From the NCBI RefSeq assembly GCF_018860365.1, contig NZ_JAHKPO010000025.1, forward strand, positions 23,938 to 87,937: a stretch of 64,000 nucleotides of DNA. Direction: 5' to 3'. A program made the translations under genes and the position numbers. Below are positions 8,626 through 17,531 of this stretch, piece after piece. The DNA is from Arenibacter algicola (GTDB taxonomy: Bacteria; Bacteroidota; Bacteroidia; Flavobacteriales; Flavobacteriaceae). The stretch's first letter is position 1, and every line of letters starts with the position of its first letter. Below the pieces are notes generated by a model. That model was not told where the DNA came from, made no database searches, and was given only the letters and a program-made list of their open reading frames with translations.

Positions 8626-10152
8626 ATGAACAATAACCAATCTAATAATAAACGAATAGCCAAAAACACTGCAATGTTGTACTTCCGTATGCTTTTGATT
8701 ATGGGAGTAACATTATATACCACGCGAATAGTACTGCGTATTTTAGGAGTAGAAGATTTTGGTATCTACAATGTGGTTGGTGGGGTCATTACCATGGCTT
8801 CCTTTTTAAGTGCATCTATGTCCTCAGCTATTCAGAGGTTTATATCCTTTGAATTAGGTCAAAACAACTTACTTCAGTTGAATAGGGTATTCGGAATGAG
8901 TATAAACATACATATCCTTATTTCTTTTGTTGTACTTATAATTGCTGAAACACTTGGGTTATGGTTCATTAACACTCAACTCACCATACCCACAGAAAGA
9001 CTAATTGCAGCGAACTGGGTTTATCAATTTTCTGTATTAGCTTTTATTGTGAATATTATTAGCGTTCCTTATAATGCCGTAATACTTGCGTATGAGAAGA
9101 TGAGTATTTTCGCCTATATAGGAATTCTCGAGGTGGTATTGAAGTTAACAGCTGCTTTTGCCCTCAATTGGTTTGGCTTTGACAAATTAGCTCTTTACGC
9201 CATATTTATATTCATAATTTCATTGATTGTCAGAATTTTTTATGGGATTTATGTAGAGCAAAATATTCAAGACTGCACATATTCATTTTTCTGGGACAAA
9301 AAGCTTTTTAATACATTATTAAATTTTGCGGGTTGGAATTTGTGGGGCAATATCGCCTTTGTCACTTATAATCAAGGTATTAATATTTTACTAAATATAT
9401 TCTTTGGGCCCGCTATAAATGCAGCTAGGGCAATTGCGTATCAAGTAAACAGTGCTTTAAATAGTTTTGTTGCTAACTTTCAAGTGGCACTAAAACCTCA
9501 AATAATAAAGTCCTATGCTACTGGTGATAATGGGTATATGCAAGCACTTATATTTAGTGGAGCTAAATATTCTTTCTTTTTAATGATGCTACTTTGTGCT
9601 CCTATTATTTTGAGTACCTCACAAATTTTAGATTTATGGTTAGATACTGTACCTGCATACACTGTTGTTTTTTGCAGGCTAGTGTTGATTGAAACAATAA
9701 TTAACTCCATATCTGGTACACTAATGTCCGGAGCCCAAGCTTCAGGAAAAATTAAATTGTATCAAGGACTTGTAGGTGGCTTATTAATGTTGATATTACC
9801 TATTTCTTATGCTTTTTTGTATTTTGGTTACCCACCGGAAACTACATTATATATTAGTATTAGTTTTGCCATACTGGCACTAATATTTAGAGTATACATC
9901 GTAAGTTCACTTTTGATATTTTCAAAAATGGCATTCCTAAAAAAAGTATTATTTCCTGCAACTATAATTACAGTTTTAATTACCCTAACAGGGCTGGGAC
10001 TTGCACAATATTCAGAAATGAATATAACTAGTTTTATAGTGACTAATCTTGTTTTAATAATTACAATAGTTACATCAATTGTTTTTATAGGACTTGAAAA
10101 GAAAGAGAGAGTATTTTTAAGAATGAAATTCCTTGAAATTAAAAACAAATAA
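8626..10152 (+). CDS. wzx: Wzx-type polysaccharide repeat-unit flippase
   Basis: 508 residues with about 12-14 hydrophobic segments and the N-terminal RIVLRILGVEDFGIYNVVGG pattern typical of Wzx/oligosaccharide flippases of the MOP superfamily. It should move the undecaprenyl-linked repeat unit to the periplasmic face. Codon use shifts strongly toward A/T from this gene to the next, compared with the gene before, suggesting a separate origin. It follows the initiating transferase by 76 bases and is read in the same direction. Confidence 0.9.
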   Translation: MNNNQSNNKRIAKNTAMLYFRMLLIMGVTLYTTRIVLRILGVEDFGIYNVVGGVITMASFLSASMSSAIQRFISFELGQNNLLQLNRVFGMSINIHILISFVVLIIAETLGLWFINTQLTIPTERLIAANWVYQFSVLAFIVNIISVPYNAVILAYEKMSIFAYIGILEVVLKLTAAFALNWFGFDKLALYAIFIFIISLIVRIFYGIYVEQNIQDCTYSFFWDKKLFNTLLNFAGWNLWGNIAFVTYNQGINILLNIFFGPAINAARAIAYQVNSALNSFVANFQVALKPQIIKSYATGDNGYMQALIFSGAKYSFFLMMLLCAPIILSTSQILDLWLDTVPAYTVVFCRLVLIETIINSISGTLMSGAQASGKIKLYQGLVGGLLMLILPISYAFLYFGYPPETTLYISISFAILALIFRVYIVSSLLIFSKMAFLKKVLFPATIITVLITLTGLGLAQYSEMNITSFIVTNLVLIITIVTSIVFIGLEKKERVFLRMKFLEIKNK

Positions 10153-10242
10153 AGGTTAAAAGAATTTTTTGGAGAATTTTTTTTAATAAGAAGGAGTACT
10201 AGGATAACCATTAAACCCTTAAAAAGATTTCTATATTAAATT

Positions 10243-11157
10243 ATGAAAATAATAAATCTATATTGGCACAAAACAAATCAGAGTCATGGTAATTTTGGAG
10301 ATGAACTAAATCACTTTATAGTATCCAAACTAACTGGTTCTAAAATAAATCAAATAATAATTCCTTCCAAAGGGTTCAACTATATATATAGAGCATTAAG
10401 TTATATATATAAAAAAAAATCAACAAAGGATGTTCTCAAACTATTTAAACAATTTTTTGTTAATGATTTTGTTGTTGGAATCGGGAGCATTATTGCTATA
10501 CCAAAAAATCCAAGGGCTAAGGTTTGGGGTAGTGGTATAATTAAAAAAGATGACATTATAAATAAATCTAACTTTTATGCTGTTAGAGGCTCTTATACAC
10601 AAAAAAGATTAGTGGAGCTGAACTTAATTGCTCCTGAAACTATTGGAGATCCTGCATTATTGTTACCCCTAGTTTATGAGGTTGACGTCAAAAAGAAATA
10701 TTGCTTAGGTATTATACCACATTATATACATTATAATAGTATTAACAACAACTTAAAACACGATTCAATTTTAATTATTAATTTATTAGATCCAATAGAA
10801 AAAATAATAAATGAAATTGTCTCCTGTGAACGCACAATATCCACTTCACTTCATGGTATTATAGTATCACACGCATATAAAATACCTTGTTTGTGGTATG
10901 TATTTTCAGGAAAAAATTTAGCTGGCGACAACATCAAATTTTATGATTATTTTTCTTCAGTTGATATAGAAGAATATTCACCATTCTCATTAAACATAGT
11001 AGATTTTAACTTAGAAAAAATAATAAAACTATTTAAAATACATAGTCAAAATACATTAATAAATAACAATTTAATTGAAATTCAGCAACAACTTATTAAA
11101 GTCGCGCCCTTTCCAATATTGGACAAATATAAAAGCAAACCGTTGTTAAAGAAGTAA
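10243..11157 (+). CDS. Polysaccharide pyruvyl transferase family protein
   Basis: 304 residues. Matches the PS_pyruv_trans pattern: an N-terminal NFGDELNHFI stretch near 18-27, GSII and VWGSGI near 83-100, FYAVRGSYTQ near 114-123, a GDPALLLP near 140-147, and the C-terminal STSLHGIIVSHAY near 204-216. The family adds pyruvate ketals to sugars of surface polysaccharides, giving acidic groups; a few members have other roles. This is the most AT-rich gene of the cluster by eye, with long runs of A and T and AT-ending codons, a sign of recent acquisition together with wzx. Confidence 0.85.
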   Translation: MKIINLYWHKTNQSHGNFGDELNHFIVSKLTGSKINQIIIPSKGFNYIYRALSYIYKKKSTKDVLKLFKQFFVNDFVVGIGSIIAIPKNPRAKVWGSGIIKKDDIINKSNFYAVRGSYTQKRLVELNLIAPETIGDPALLLPLVYEVDVKKKYCLGIIPHYIHYNSINNNLKHDSILIINLLDPIEKIINEIVSCERTISTSLHGIIVSHAYKIPCLWYVFSGKNLAGDNIKFYDYFSSVDIEEYSPFSLNIVDFNLEKIIKLFKIHSQNTLINNNLIEIQQQLIKVAPFPILDKYKSKPLLKK

Positions 11158-11185
11158 CCTATCGAAATATTTCAAAACAAAGGTA

Positions 11186-12295
11186 ATGGCAGATTCATTT
11201 ACTTATCTCATATATTTATCGACACTTTTTTTGACCATTTTCTTGGTTAAACAAGGCTATAGTAGATCTAATTTGAGGGAAAACGCGAGAGGTAATTTAT
11301 TTTTAATTTCCCTTGGACTCTTGGTATTGGTAGTGGTTGCAGGTCTTCGTTATAATACAGGTCAAGATTATGAGGCTTACGCACTTCTTTATGAAAATGT
11401 AGCCACTGTGAACGATACCCAAGAATTGGATATGGAACCAGGGTACATTGTCTTAGTAGAATTTTTGAACGGGCTTAATCTTGAAGCCTGGTCTTATTTT
11501 ACCATTTCAGCATTTATTACCTACCTCCTTTATTTCTACAGCTTCAAGAATTTTAAGTCCAACTTATATTTGGGGATTTTCTTTTTTATTACTTATGGAT
11601 TCTATTCCTATTCTTTTAATGGGGTTCGCCAAGCTCTTGCCATGAGTGCCTTGGCTGTTGCCGTTATGTATGCCCAAGAGCGAAAAATATATCATTATTT
11701 CATAATAATTATTTTGGGTGGTTTAATGCACAAGAGCCTGTTCCTATTTTTGCCAATGTACTTTGTCATCCATCGTATTAAATTATCGAGCTTTTTTTGG
11801 TATATCGCCTTTGGTATCAGCCTGGTATTACATTTTATCCCTTTTGAAAACATAATAAATATAGAGGCGCTTTCTAACCTTCTATCGGGCACACAAGTTG
11901 ATTATGGCAATTTTGCCGAGACTTTTTCTGATAATGCCGATGAAGCTGGTGGCCTTACTCTTGGCTATTTGGTACGCGTAGGTATCGGGTTTTTTATTTT
12001 GTTTTATTATTCAAAGATTATAAAACTGGAACCAAAGTGTTTGCCATATTTTACACTTTCATTGATAGGAATAGTACTATATAATTCATTTTCTCATATA
12101 GTTTTGGTGACCCGATTAAATTACTATTTCCTGCTCTTCACCACCTTTAGTTTGGCTTTTATTATACAGTACCTTTATAAAACGAAGCAAAGCCTTATCG
12201 CCAATGCTGTGTTAATGTTTTTTGTCTTCCTTTTTTGCTACGGTATTCATTTAGGGGAAAACGGAGCCTCACCCTATCAATTCCTTAATTTTTAA
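11186..12295 (+). CDS. wzy: EpsG/Wzy-type polysaccharide polymerase
   Basis: 369 residues, about ten predicted membrane spans, with the GLRYNTGQDYEAY motif near 55-67 that marks the EpsG family of O-antigen/EPS polymerases. It would join repeat units in the periplasm while still lipid-linked. It ends one base before the next start, so the two genes are translationally close. Polymerases are poorly conserved, so the call rests on topology, the RYNTGxDYxxY motif and context. Confidence 0.85.
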   Translation: MADSFTYLIYLSTLFLTIFLVKQGYSRSNLRENARGNLFLISLGLLVLVVVAGLRYNTGQDYEAYALLYENVATVNDTQELDMEPGYIVLVEFLNGLNLEAWSYFTISAFITYLLYFYSFKNFKSNLYLGIFFFITYGFYSYSFNGVRQALAMSALAVAVMYAQERKIYHYFIIIILGGLMHKSLFLFLPMYFVIHRIKLSSFFWYIAFGISLVLHFIPFENIINIEALSNLLSGTQVDYGNFAETFSDNADEAGGLTLGYLVRVGIGFFILFYYSKIIKLEPKCLPYFTLSLIGIVLYNSFSHIVLVTRLNYYFLLFTTFSLAFIIQYLYKTKQSLIANAVLMFFVFLFCYGIHLGENGASPYQFLNF

Positions 12296-12296
12296 G

Positions 12297-13271
12297 ATGA
12301 AAAAAAGCAATATTTCATTTATCATCATAGGTAAAAACGTAGGTGCCACCATTACTAAATGTATTCAGAGCATTATTCATACTACCACAGTAAATTACAT
12401 TTCAGATTATGAAATTATTTATGTCGATTCACGGAGCACAGATGACAGTATTGAACAGGTTCGCAAATTTAAAAATTGTGCAATTTTTATTATTAATGGG
12501 GACACCAACGCAGCCATTGCCCGTAATATTGGGGCAATAGAAGCTAAAAAAGAGGTGCTTTTCTTTATTGATGGAGACATGGAGATCATACCGGAAACTT
12601 TGCAATTGCTGTACTCACCCGAAAAAGGCCTGATACATGATTTTGTATCTGGTGATTTTGAAGACCACTTTTATAATAATTCGGGCAACTTTGAAGGGTT
12701 TGAGAAAAGACACAATCTTGATAAAGACGTGTTTCAAAATACGACAGGCGGCTTATTTTTAATAACCAAACGACTATGGCTTCAAATTGGTGGCATGCGT
12801 AACAAGTTTAGAATTGGGGAGGATTTTGATCTAGGCCTTAGATTAAGCGAAAAAGGCTACAAATTATTACGAATAAAGGAGGTTTTAGCCAAACACCATA
12901 CCGTATCTTACCACCGGAATGATAGATTGTGGGCTGATGTTATGAAAGGTGATTTTTTATATTACAAAGCCCTGCTCTATCGCACACACATCTATAACAA
13001 GCTTATTTACAAATATTTAGCCAGAGAAGTGACCATGTTCTTTTTCATAATCACTTTATTTCTATCAATTTACTTAAAGAACCCTGTGTTTTTAGGTGTT
13101 TACTTATTATTAGTGCTGGTAAAACTATTATACAAAAGGAAAAAGATTAAAGGAAATTTTTGGTCATTATATGTCCGCTATATTATATACGATGTAGGGT
13201 CCTTTTTAGGCTTTTTTCTATTTTGGCCAAAATCAAATTTCAAACTAGAATATGTTGAACTTAAAAAGTAA
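12297..13271 (+). CDS. Family 2 glycosyltransferase with C-terminal membrane segments
   Basis: 324 residues. N-terminal GT-A fold: FIIIGKNVGATITKCI start, the acidic VDSRSTDDS near 44-52, ARNIGA near 73-78 and the metal-binding DGDME near 90-94; a GEDFDLGLRL acceptor-loop motif lies near 180-189. Two hydrophobic segments (about 242-282) anchor it to the inner membrane. It likely adds one sugar to the lipid-linked repeat unit. The start directly follows the polymerase stop with one base between. Confidence 0.88.
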   Translation: MKKSNISFIIIGKNVGATITKCIQSIIHTTTVNYISDYEIIYVDSRSTDDSIEQVRKFKNCAIFIINGDTNAAIARNIGAIEAKKEVLFFIDGDMEIIPETLQLLYSPEKGLIHDFVSGDFEDHFYNNSGNFEGFEKRHNLDKDVFQNTTGGLFLITKRLWLQIGGMRNKFRIGEDFDLGLRLSEKGYKLLRIKEVLAKHHTVSYHRNDRLWADVMKGDFLYYKALLYRTHIYNKLIYKYLAREVTMFFFIITLFLSIYLKNPVFLGVYLLLVLVKLLYKRKKIKGNFWSLYVRYIIYDVGSFLGFFLFWPKSNFKLEYVELKK

Positions 13272-13292
13272 CGCAATACAATTGGGGTGGTT

Positions 13293-14303
13293 ATGAAAAA
13301 GGTAGTTTATTTCGGAAATAAGACTTCTGGGTTTCAAGGTACAAAAACTACTCTGGAAACCTTAGAACCTTTATTGTCCGAAATAGTGGACATAAAGTCG
13401 TATTCGCACAAAAAAAATAAACTGTTCAGATTATTGCATATGATTATGGGCTTTTTAAGGAATGTAAATACTGCCGATTATATCATCATTGATGTGTATT
13501 CAAGTACTGCCTTACGCTACGCCGAAATAATTGGCTACCTGTCCCGGGTATTTAACAAAAATTACATCTTGGTGCTCCATGGCGGTAACCTGCCCAAAGT
13601 ATATGACAAACTAGAACAAAGAATAAACCGCTTGTTTGACGGTGCTAGGCATATTATAGCCCCCTCACATTATCTACAGAGCTTTTTTGAAAGCAAGGGG
13701 TTTACAGTGCAATTAATACCCAATGTTATTGAATTGGAGCAATATCCATATTTGAAACGTACAAAAATTCGCCCTAAAATATTGGCTTTAAGAGGTTTTA
13801 AACCGGTCTATAACCCTATGATGACGGTAAAGGCTATAAAAACCCTAAAAGAACAGGGAATCTCCCCGGAGTTAAGACTCTTGGCCAATAGTGATGAAGA
13901 GCACTACAATGAAGTACTAAATTACATTAAAGACAATAAGCTACAAGACTGTATAACAGTTTTACCCAAACAAAAGAAAACGGTCTGGATCGAAGAATCC
14001 AAAAACTTTGACATTATGGTAAGTAATCCTATAATTGATAATACGCCAATTAGTATACTTGAGGGTATGGCACTCGGCATGTGTGTAATTACCACCAATG
14101 TTGGTGGTGTTCCTTATCTGGTAAAAGACGAGGAGGAGGTGCTGTATGTAGAATCAGATGATAGTAAGGGGCTTGCGGATAAAATTTCAGAATTGCTTAC
14201 AGACAACAATATGGCAATTAAACTATCGACAAATGCGCGAAGAAAAGCGGAACAGTTTGATTGGATATCCGTCAAAACCTTATGGGAGAAATTATTATCT
14301 TAA
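13293..14303 (+). CDS. Family 4 (GT-B) glycosyltransferase
   Basis: About 336 residues from the ATG at 13293; a GTG two codons earlier is less likely. The C-terminal half shows the GT4 pattern: IIAPSHYLQSFF near 122-133, IPNVIEL near 144-150, and the nucleotide-sugar E-x7-E region as NTPISILEGMALGMCVI near 249-265. It is cytosolic or peripheral at the membrane and adds one sugar to the growing repeat unit. Donor and linkage are unknown. Confidence 0.88.
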   Translation: MKKVVYFGNKTSGFQGTKTTLETLEPLLSEIVDIKSYSHKKNKLFRLLHMIMGFLRNVNTADYIIIDVYSSTALRYAEIIGYLSRVFNKNYILVLHGGNLPKVYDKLEQRINRLFDGARHIIAPSHYLQSFFESKGFTVQLIPNVIELEQYPYLKRTKIRPKILALRGFKPVYNPMMTVKAIKTLKEQGISPELRLLANSDEEHYNEVLNYIKDNKLQDCITVLPKQKKTVWIEESKNFDIMVSNPIIDNTPISILEGMALGMCVITTNVGGVPYLVKDEEEVLYVESDDSKGLADKISELLTDNNMAIKLSTNARRKAEQFDWISVKTLWEKLLS

Positions 14304-14374
14304 TGTATAATTAATTTAAAAGCTAAGACTAAAAGATAAACGGGTATATGTTAAGATATTCAAAATATCATGCA

Positions 14375-15661
14375 ATGTTAAAAAAAGTGTTATTTAAATT
14401 CGGTGTTTTATTGAGAAATCCCTCGTTAGAAAATTACCTGTTATTTCTTAAAGAATCAGACCATTGGACTGAAGAAAAACTAGTTGATTATCAGATTAAT
14501 AAGTGTAAAGAATTTTTGGAATTTGCTTATAAATATTCCCCTTTTTACAAAGAAATTTTTGATAAAAATGGGTTTAAACCAGCTGAATTCTGCGACTTAA
14601 AACAATTGAACCGACTACCTGCTATTTCTAAAGAAGAATTGATAAAGTATAACCAAGAAATTCAATCTAATTATCAATTCAAGAAGTTGTTCGTAGCAAG
14701 TACTTCGGGTACTTCAGGGCAGTTATTGAGGTTTTTGAAAAATGAGGAATGGGATTCCCACACTAGGGCCGCCATCTTTAGAGGCTACACATGGTATAAT
14801 GTAAAGCCATGGGATAGAAACGGCTACCTATGGGGGTATAATATAGACCCAAAAGCAGCTAGGAAAATTAAATTATTGGATTGGCTTCAGAATAGGTTTA
14901 GGTTATATACTTATAAATCAAAGGAAATTGAAAATTTTGCGCGTAAACTAAAAGGCGCCAAATACCTACACGGGTATTCTTCTGTGATCTATGAGGTGGC
15001 CAAACTGGTTAATAAATCAGGCTTAAAAATACCCCATAATCTTAAAATGATAAAAGGTACCTCAGAAAAAGTTTATGATAGTTATCAAGAAGAAGTTAAA
15101 AAGGCCTTTGGATTAAAAATGCTTATCGAATACGGTGCTTCGGAATCCGGCCTTATTGGTTTTGAATGTCCTCAAGGAAGTATTCATATAGCTATGGAAA
15201 ACGTTATCATTGAAGAAGAAGATGGCGAAATATTGGTCACCAATTTGTTGTCAAGGTCGTTTCCTATTATTCGATATAAGCTAGGTGATAGTATAAAATT
15301 GGCGGACAGTGAATTTAAATGTTCCTGTGGCAGGTCACATGCGGTTATCTTGGACATACATGGACGCTTAGGTGAAAAAATAATTGGTAAAACGCGTGAA
15401 TTTCCAAGTGTGTTATTGAATATTTTTTTCAAGGGAATAACCAAAAATCATGGAATTTTATTGAACTACCAATTGCGGCAAAACTTTAAAGGACTCGTGG
15501 ACATAGATATTGAGCAAGAAGAACATGGCAATGGACCTATACTGGAAAAAGAGCTCAAAAATTACTTTAAAGATGATATTGAATTCACCATAAGGTATGG
15601 TCAGCACTTGCATAAAATGGATGGGAAACTTAAAAACTTTATCACCACTTTAAAAGATTAG
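14375..15661 (+). CDS. CapK/PaaK-like adenylate-forming protein, copy 1
   Basis: About 428 residues from Met at 14375, chosen because the paralog at 17532 begins at the equivalent place; Met at 14348 is possible. It has the AMP-binding loop STSGTSGQ near 109-116, YGASESG near 255-261, and a CSCGR motif near 314-318 typical of PaaK/coenzyme F390 synthetase-like proteins. In capsule clusters such proteins are called CapK and their reaction is not settled; acyl or amino-acid activation for decorating the glycan is plausible. It is about two thirds identical by eye to the second copy, which lies beyond one intervening gene. Confidence 0.8.
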   Translation: MLKKVLFKFGVLLRNPSLENYLLFLKESDHWTEEKLVDYQINKCKEFLEFAYKYSPFYKEIFDKNGFKPAEFCDLKQLNRLPAISKEELIKYNQEIQSNYQFKKLFVASTSGTSGQLLRFLKNEEWDSHTRAAIFRGYTWYNVKPWDRNGYLWGYNIDPKAARKIKLLDWLQNRFRLYTYKSKEIENFARKLKGAKYLHGYSSVIYEVAKLVNKSGLKIPHNLKMIKGTSEKVYDSYQEEVKKAFGLKMLIEYGASESGLIGFECPQGSIHIAMENVIIEEEDGEILVTNLLSRSFPIIRYKLGDSIKLADSEFKCSCGRSHAVILDIHGRLGEKIIGKTREFPSVLLNIFFKGITKNHGILLNYQLRQNFKGLVDIDIEQEEHGNGPILEKELKNYFKDDIEFTIRYGQHLHKMDGKLKNFITTLKD

Positions 15662-15722
15662 GGTATTTTGATTGCGCACTTGCTATTAAAGAACTTTTTT
15701 ATTTAAATTTTTAAAATTGGGA

Positions 15723-17375
15723 ATGAGAATAGGTTTATTGGTCAGGACACTTGAAGATTTGGAAAACTGGGAACTTCGGATAATTGAAGGAATCCGAAAG
15801 GATTCTAATCTTGAACTATTCCTATTAATTGAGGAGGATGAATGTATAGTAAGCAATACAAAAAGCAAATTTCCACAAAATAAAAAGCTTGGCACAACCA
15901 AGAAGAGTTGGGGAGAATTAATTATATACTTGCAGTTGTTTATAGAAAGGAAGTTCTTTTTTAAGAAAAACAATACGCAAAACAAACAAAGCGTCCTGGA
16001 TTTCCTGAACACTTGTAAAACCATACACTTGGAAGTACTGGATGAAAATGGGATGGGTTGTTTTAAGACCTCAGATATAAAACAGATTGAGGAATACAAA
16101 TTGGACCTACTGTTAAATCTCGGATTTCAAAACATCAATGTTGATATAACAAAAGTGGCATCACACGGTGTTTGGTCCCTTATGCATTCAGAAGACTTAT
16201 TAAACCATAAAGAATATATTGGTCTATATGAATTACTTAATATGGCACCGGCTATTGAGGTGAGATTGCAACAGACCAAGGCAAGCTCTAAAGGTATTCT
16301 CATAATTGACAGGGCGTTTTTTAGTCCACATTGGTCCTTGACAAAAACAACGGATGAAATTTTGGAAGGTTCTGTTTCTTTGATACTAAAAAACATAAGG
16401 TTACTAAGTAATGGAATTTCCATGACTGGAAAAGCATTGGGCAGTTCCAATTCCAAAGGTTCTTCCCTTAGATTGAAAGAAGTTATAAAATACTGCTTTA
16501 GTTTTTATTTCGCTATAGCTAAAAAGGTATACAAGACAGTAAATAGTACTTTATTCGGGGCTAACTATCAATGTTGGAATTTGTTCTTGGCCAGCGGAGA
16601 CTTTTTAAACACCGAACTAACTGGACTAAAGCCTGCAAAACCACCAAAAGATGAATTTTGGGCAGACCCTTTTCTTTTTCAGTATAACAACGAAAATTAT
16701 GTTTTTTTTGAAACCTTTTGTTACAAAACCAAAAAAGGGAAACTTTCCTGTGGAATAATAGAGCAGGATAAAATAACCAATGTTGCGGATATTCTGGATT
16801 TGGAGTACCATTTGTCCTACCCCTTTGTTTTTGAAGAGGACGGAGAAATTTTTCTAATGCCGGAAACCATGGACAATAAAAGACTGGAGATTTATAGATG
16901 CACCCATTTCCCAACCAAATGGGAACTATATTCAACGGCCTTCGAAGGGGAATTGGTGGCAGATGCCTCATTTTATAACGATAAGGAGGGCCAAAAGTGG
17001 TTGTTCATTAATAAAAAAGCAATCCGCACTGTACCCTTAAATAGTGAATTGTTTATTTACCAGGTAGATTCCGCTAAGCTCAACACCTTAATACCTCATG
17101 CGCAGAACCCTGTAATTATCGATTCTAGAAAAGGGAGAAATGGCGGGGCAATTTTTAGCTATAACAACGAAATCTACAGGCCTTCCCAAAGAAATGAAGG
17201 CAGTGTTTACGGCAGGGCCTTAAACATCAACAAGATCAAGGAACTTACGATCCATTCCTATAAAGAAGAAAACACTAGAATTATTGAGCCCGATTTTCAG
17301 GAAGGATTAATTTCAATACATCATTTACATCAAATAAAAGATCAATTTGTTTTTGATGCCGCATTCAAAAAGTAA
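15723..17375 (+). CDS. Formyltransferase-like plus GINT1-N-like two-domain protein
   Basis: About 550 residues from the ATG at 15723; a TTG two codons earlier is less likely. Residues 1-225 resemble a formyltransferase-type fold (MRIGLLVRTLEDLENWE start, LDLLLNLGF near 126 and GVWSLMHSED near 148), but I cannot find a clean Asn-His-Asp catalytic set. Residues 280-545 carry WADPFLF, VFFETF and LSYPFVFEEDGEIFLMPET, which I recognise from the N-terminal domain of plant GINT1 (glucosamine inositolphosphorylceramide transferase) and bacterial homologs, a small propeller-like domain. It sits between two CapK-like genes in the polysaccharide cluster, so sugar modification is likely. The actual reaction is unknown. 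Confidence 0.65.
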   Translation: MRIGLLVRTLEDLENWELRIIEGIRKDSNLELFLLIEEDECIVSNTKSKFPQNKKLGTTKKSWGELIIYLQLFIERKFFFKKNNTQNKQSVLDFLNTCKTIHLEVLDENGMGCFKTSDIKQIEEYKLDLLLNLGFQNINVDITKVASHGVWSLMHSEDLLNHKEYIGLYELLNMAPAIEVRLQQTKASSKGILIIDRAFFSPHWSLTKTTDEILEGSVSLILKNIRLLSNGISMTGKALGSSNSKGSSLRLKEVIKYCFSFYFAIAKKVYKTVNSTLFGANYQCWNLFLASGDFLNTELTGLKPAKPPKDEFWADPFLFQYNNENYVFFETFCYKTKKGKLSCGIIEQDKITNVADILDLEYHLSYPFVFEEDGEIFLMPETMDNKRLEIYRCTHFPTKWELYSTAFEGELVADASFYNDKEGQKWLFINKKAIRTVPLNSELFIYQVDSAKLNTLIPHAQNPVIIDSRKGRNGGAIFSYNNEIYRPSQRNEGSVYGRALNINKIKELTIHSYKEENTRIIEPDFQEGLISIHHLHQIKDQFVFDAAFKK

Positions 17376-17531
17376 AACTTATAGACCCCATAAAAAGAAT
17401 GTTACCCATGATATCTAACATTGTAAATACCATAAACTTCCAACTAGTTCTGTCAGAAAGGAAAACTAACCTTGAATAAACCTTAATTAGAATACAAAAT
17501 CCCCTAGGATAGGTGTTAAGCCACGAATAAT

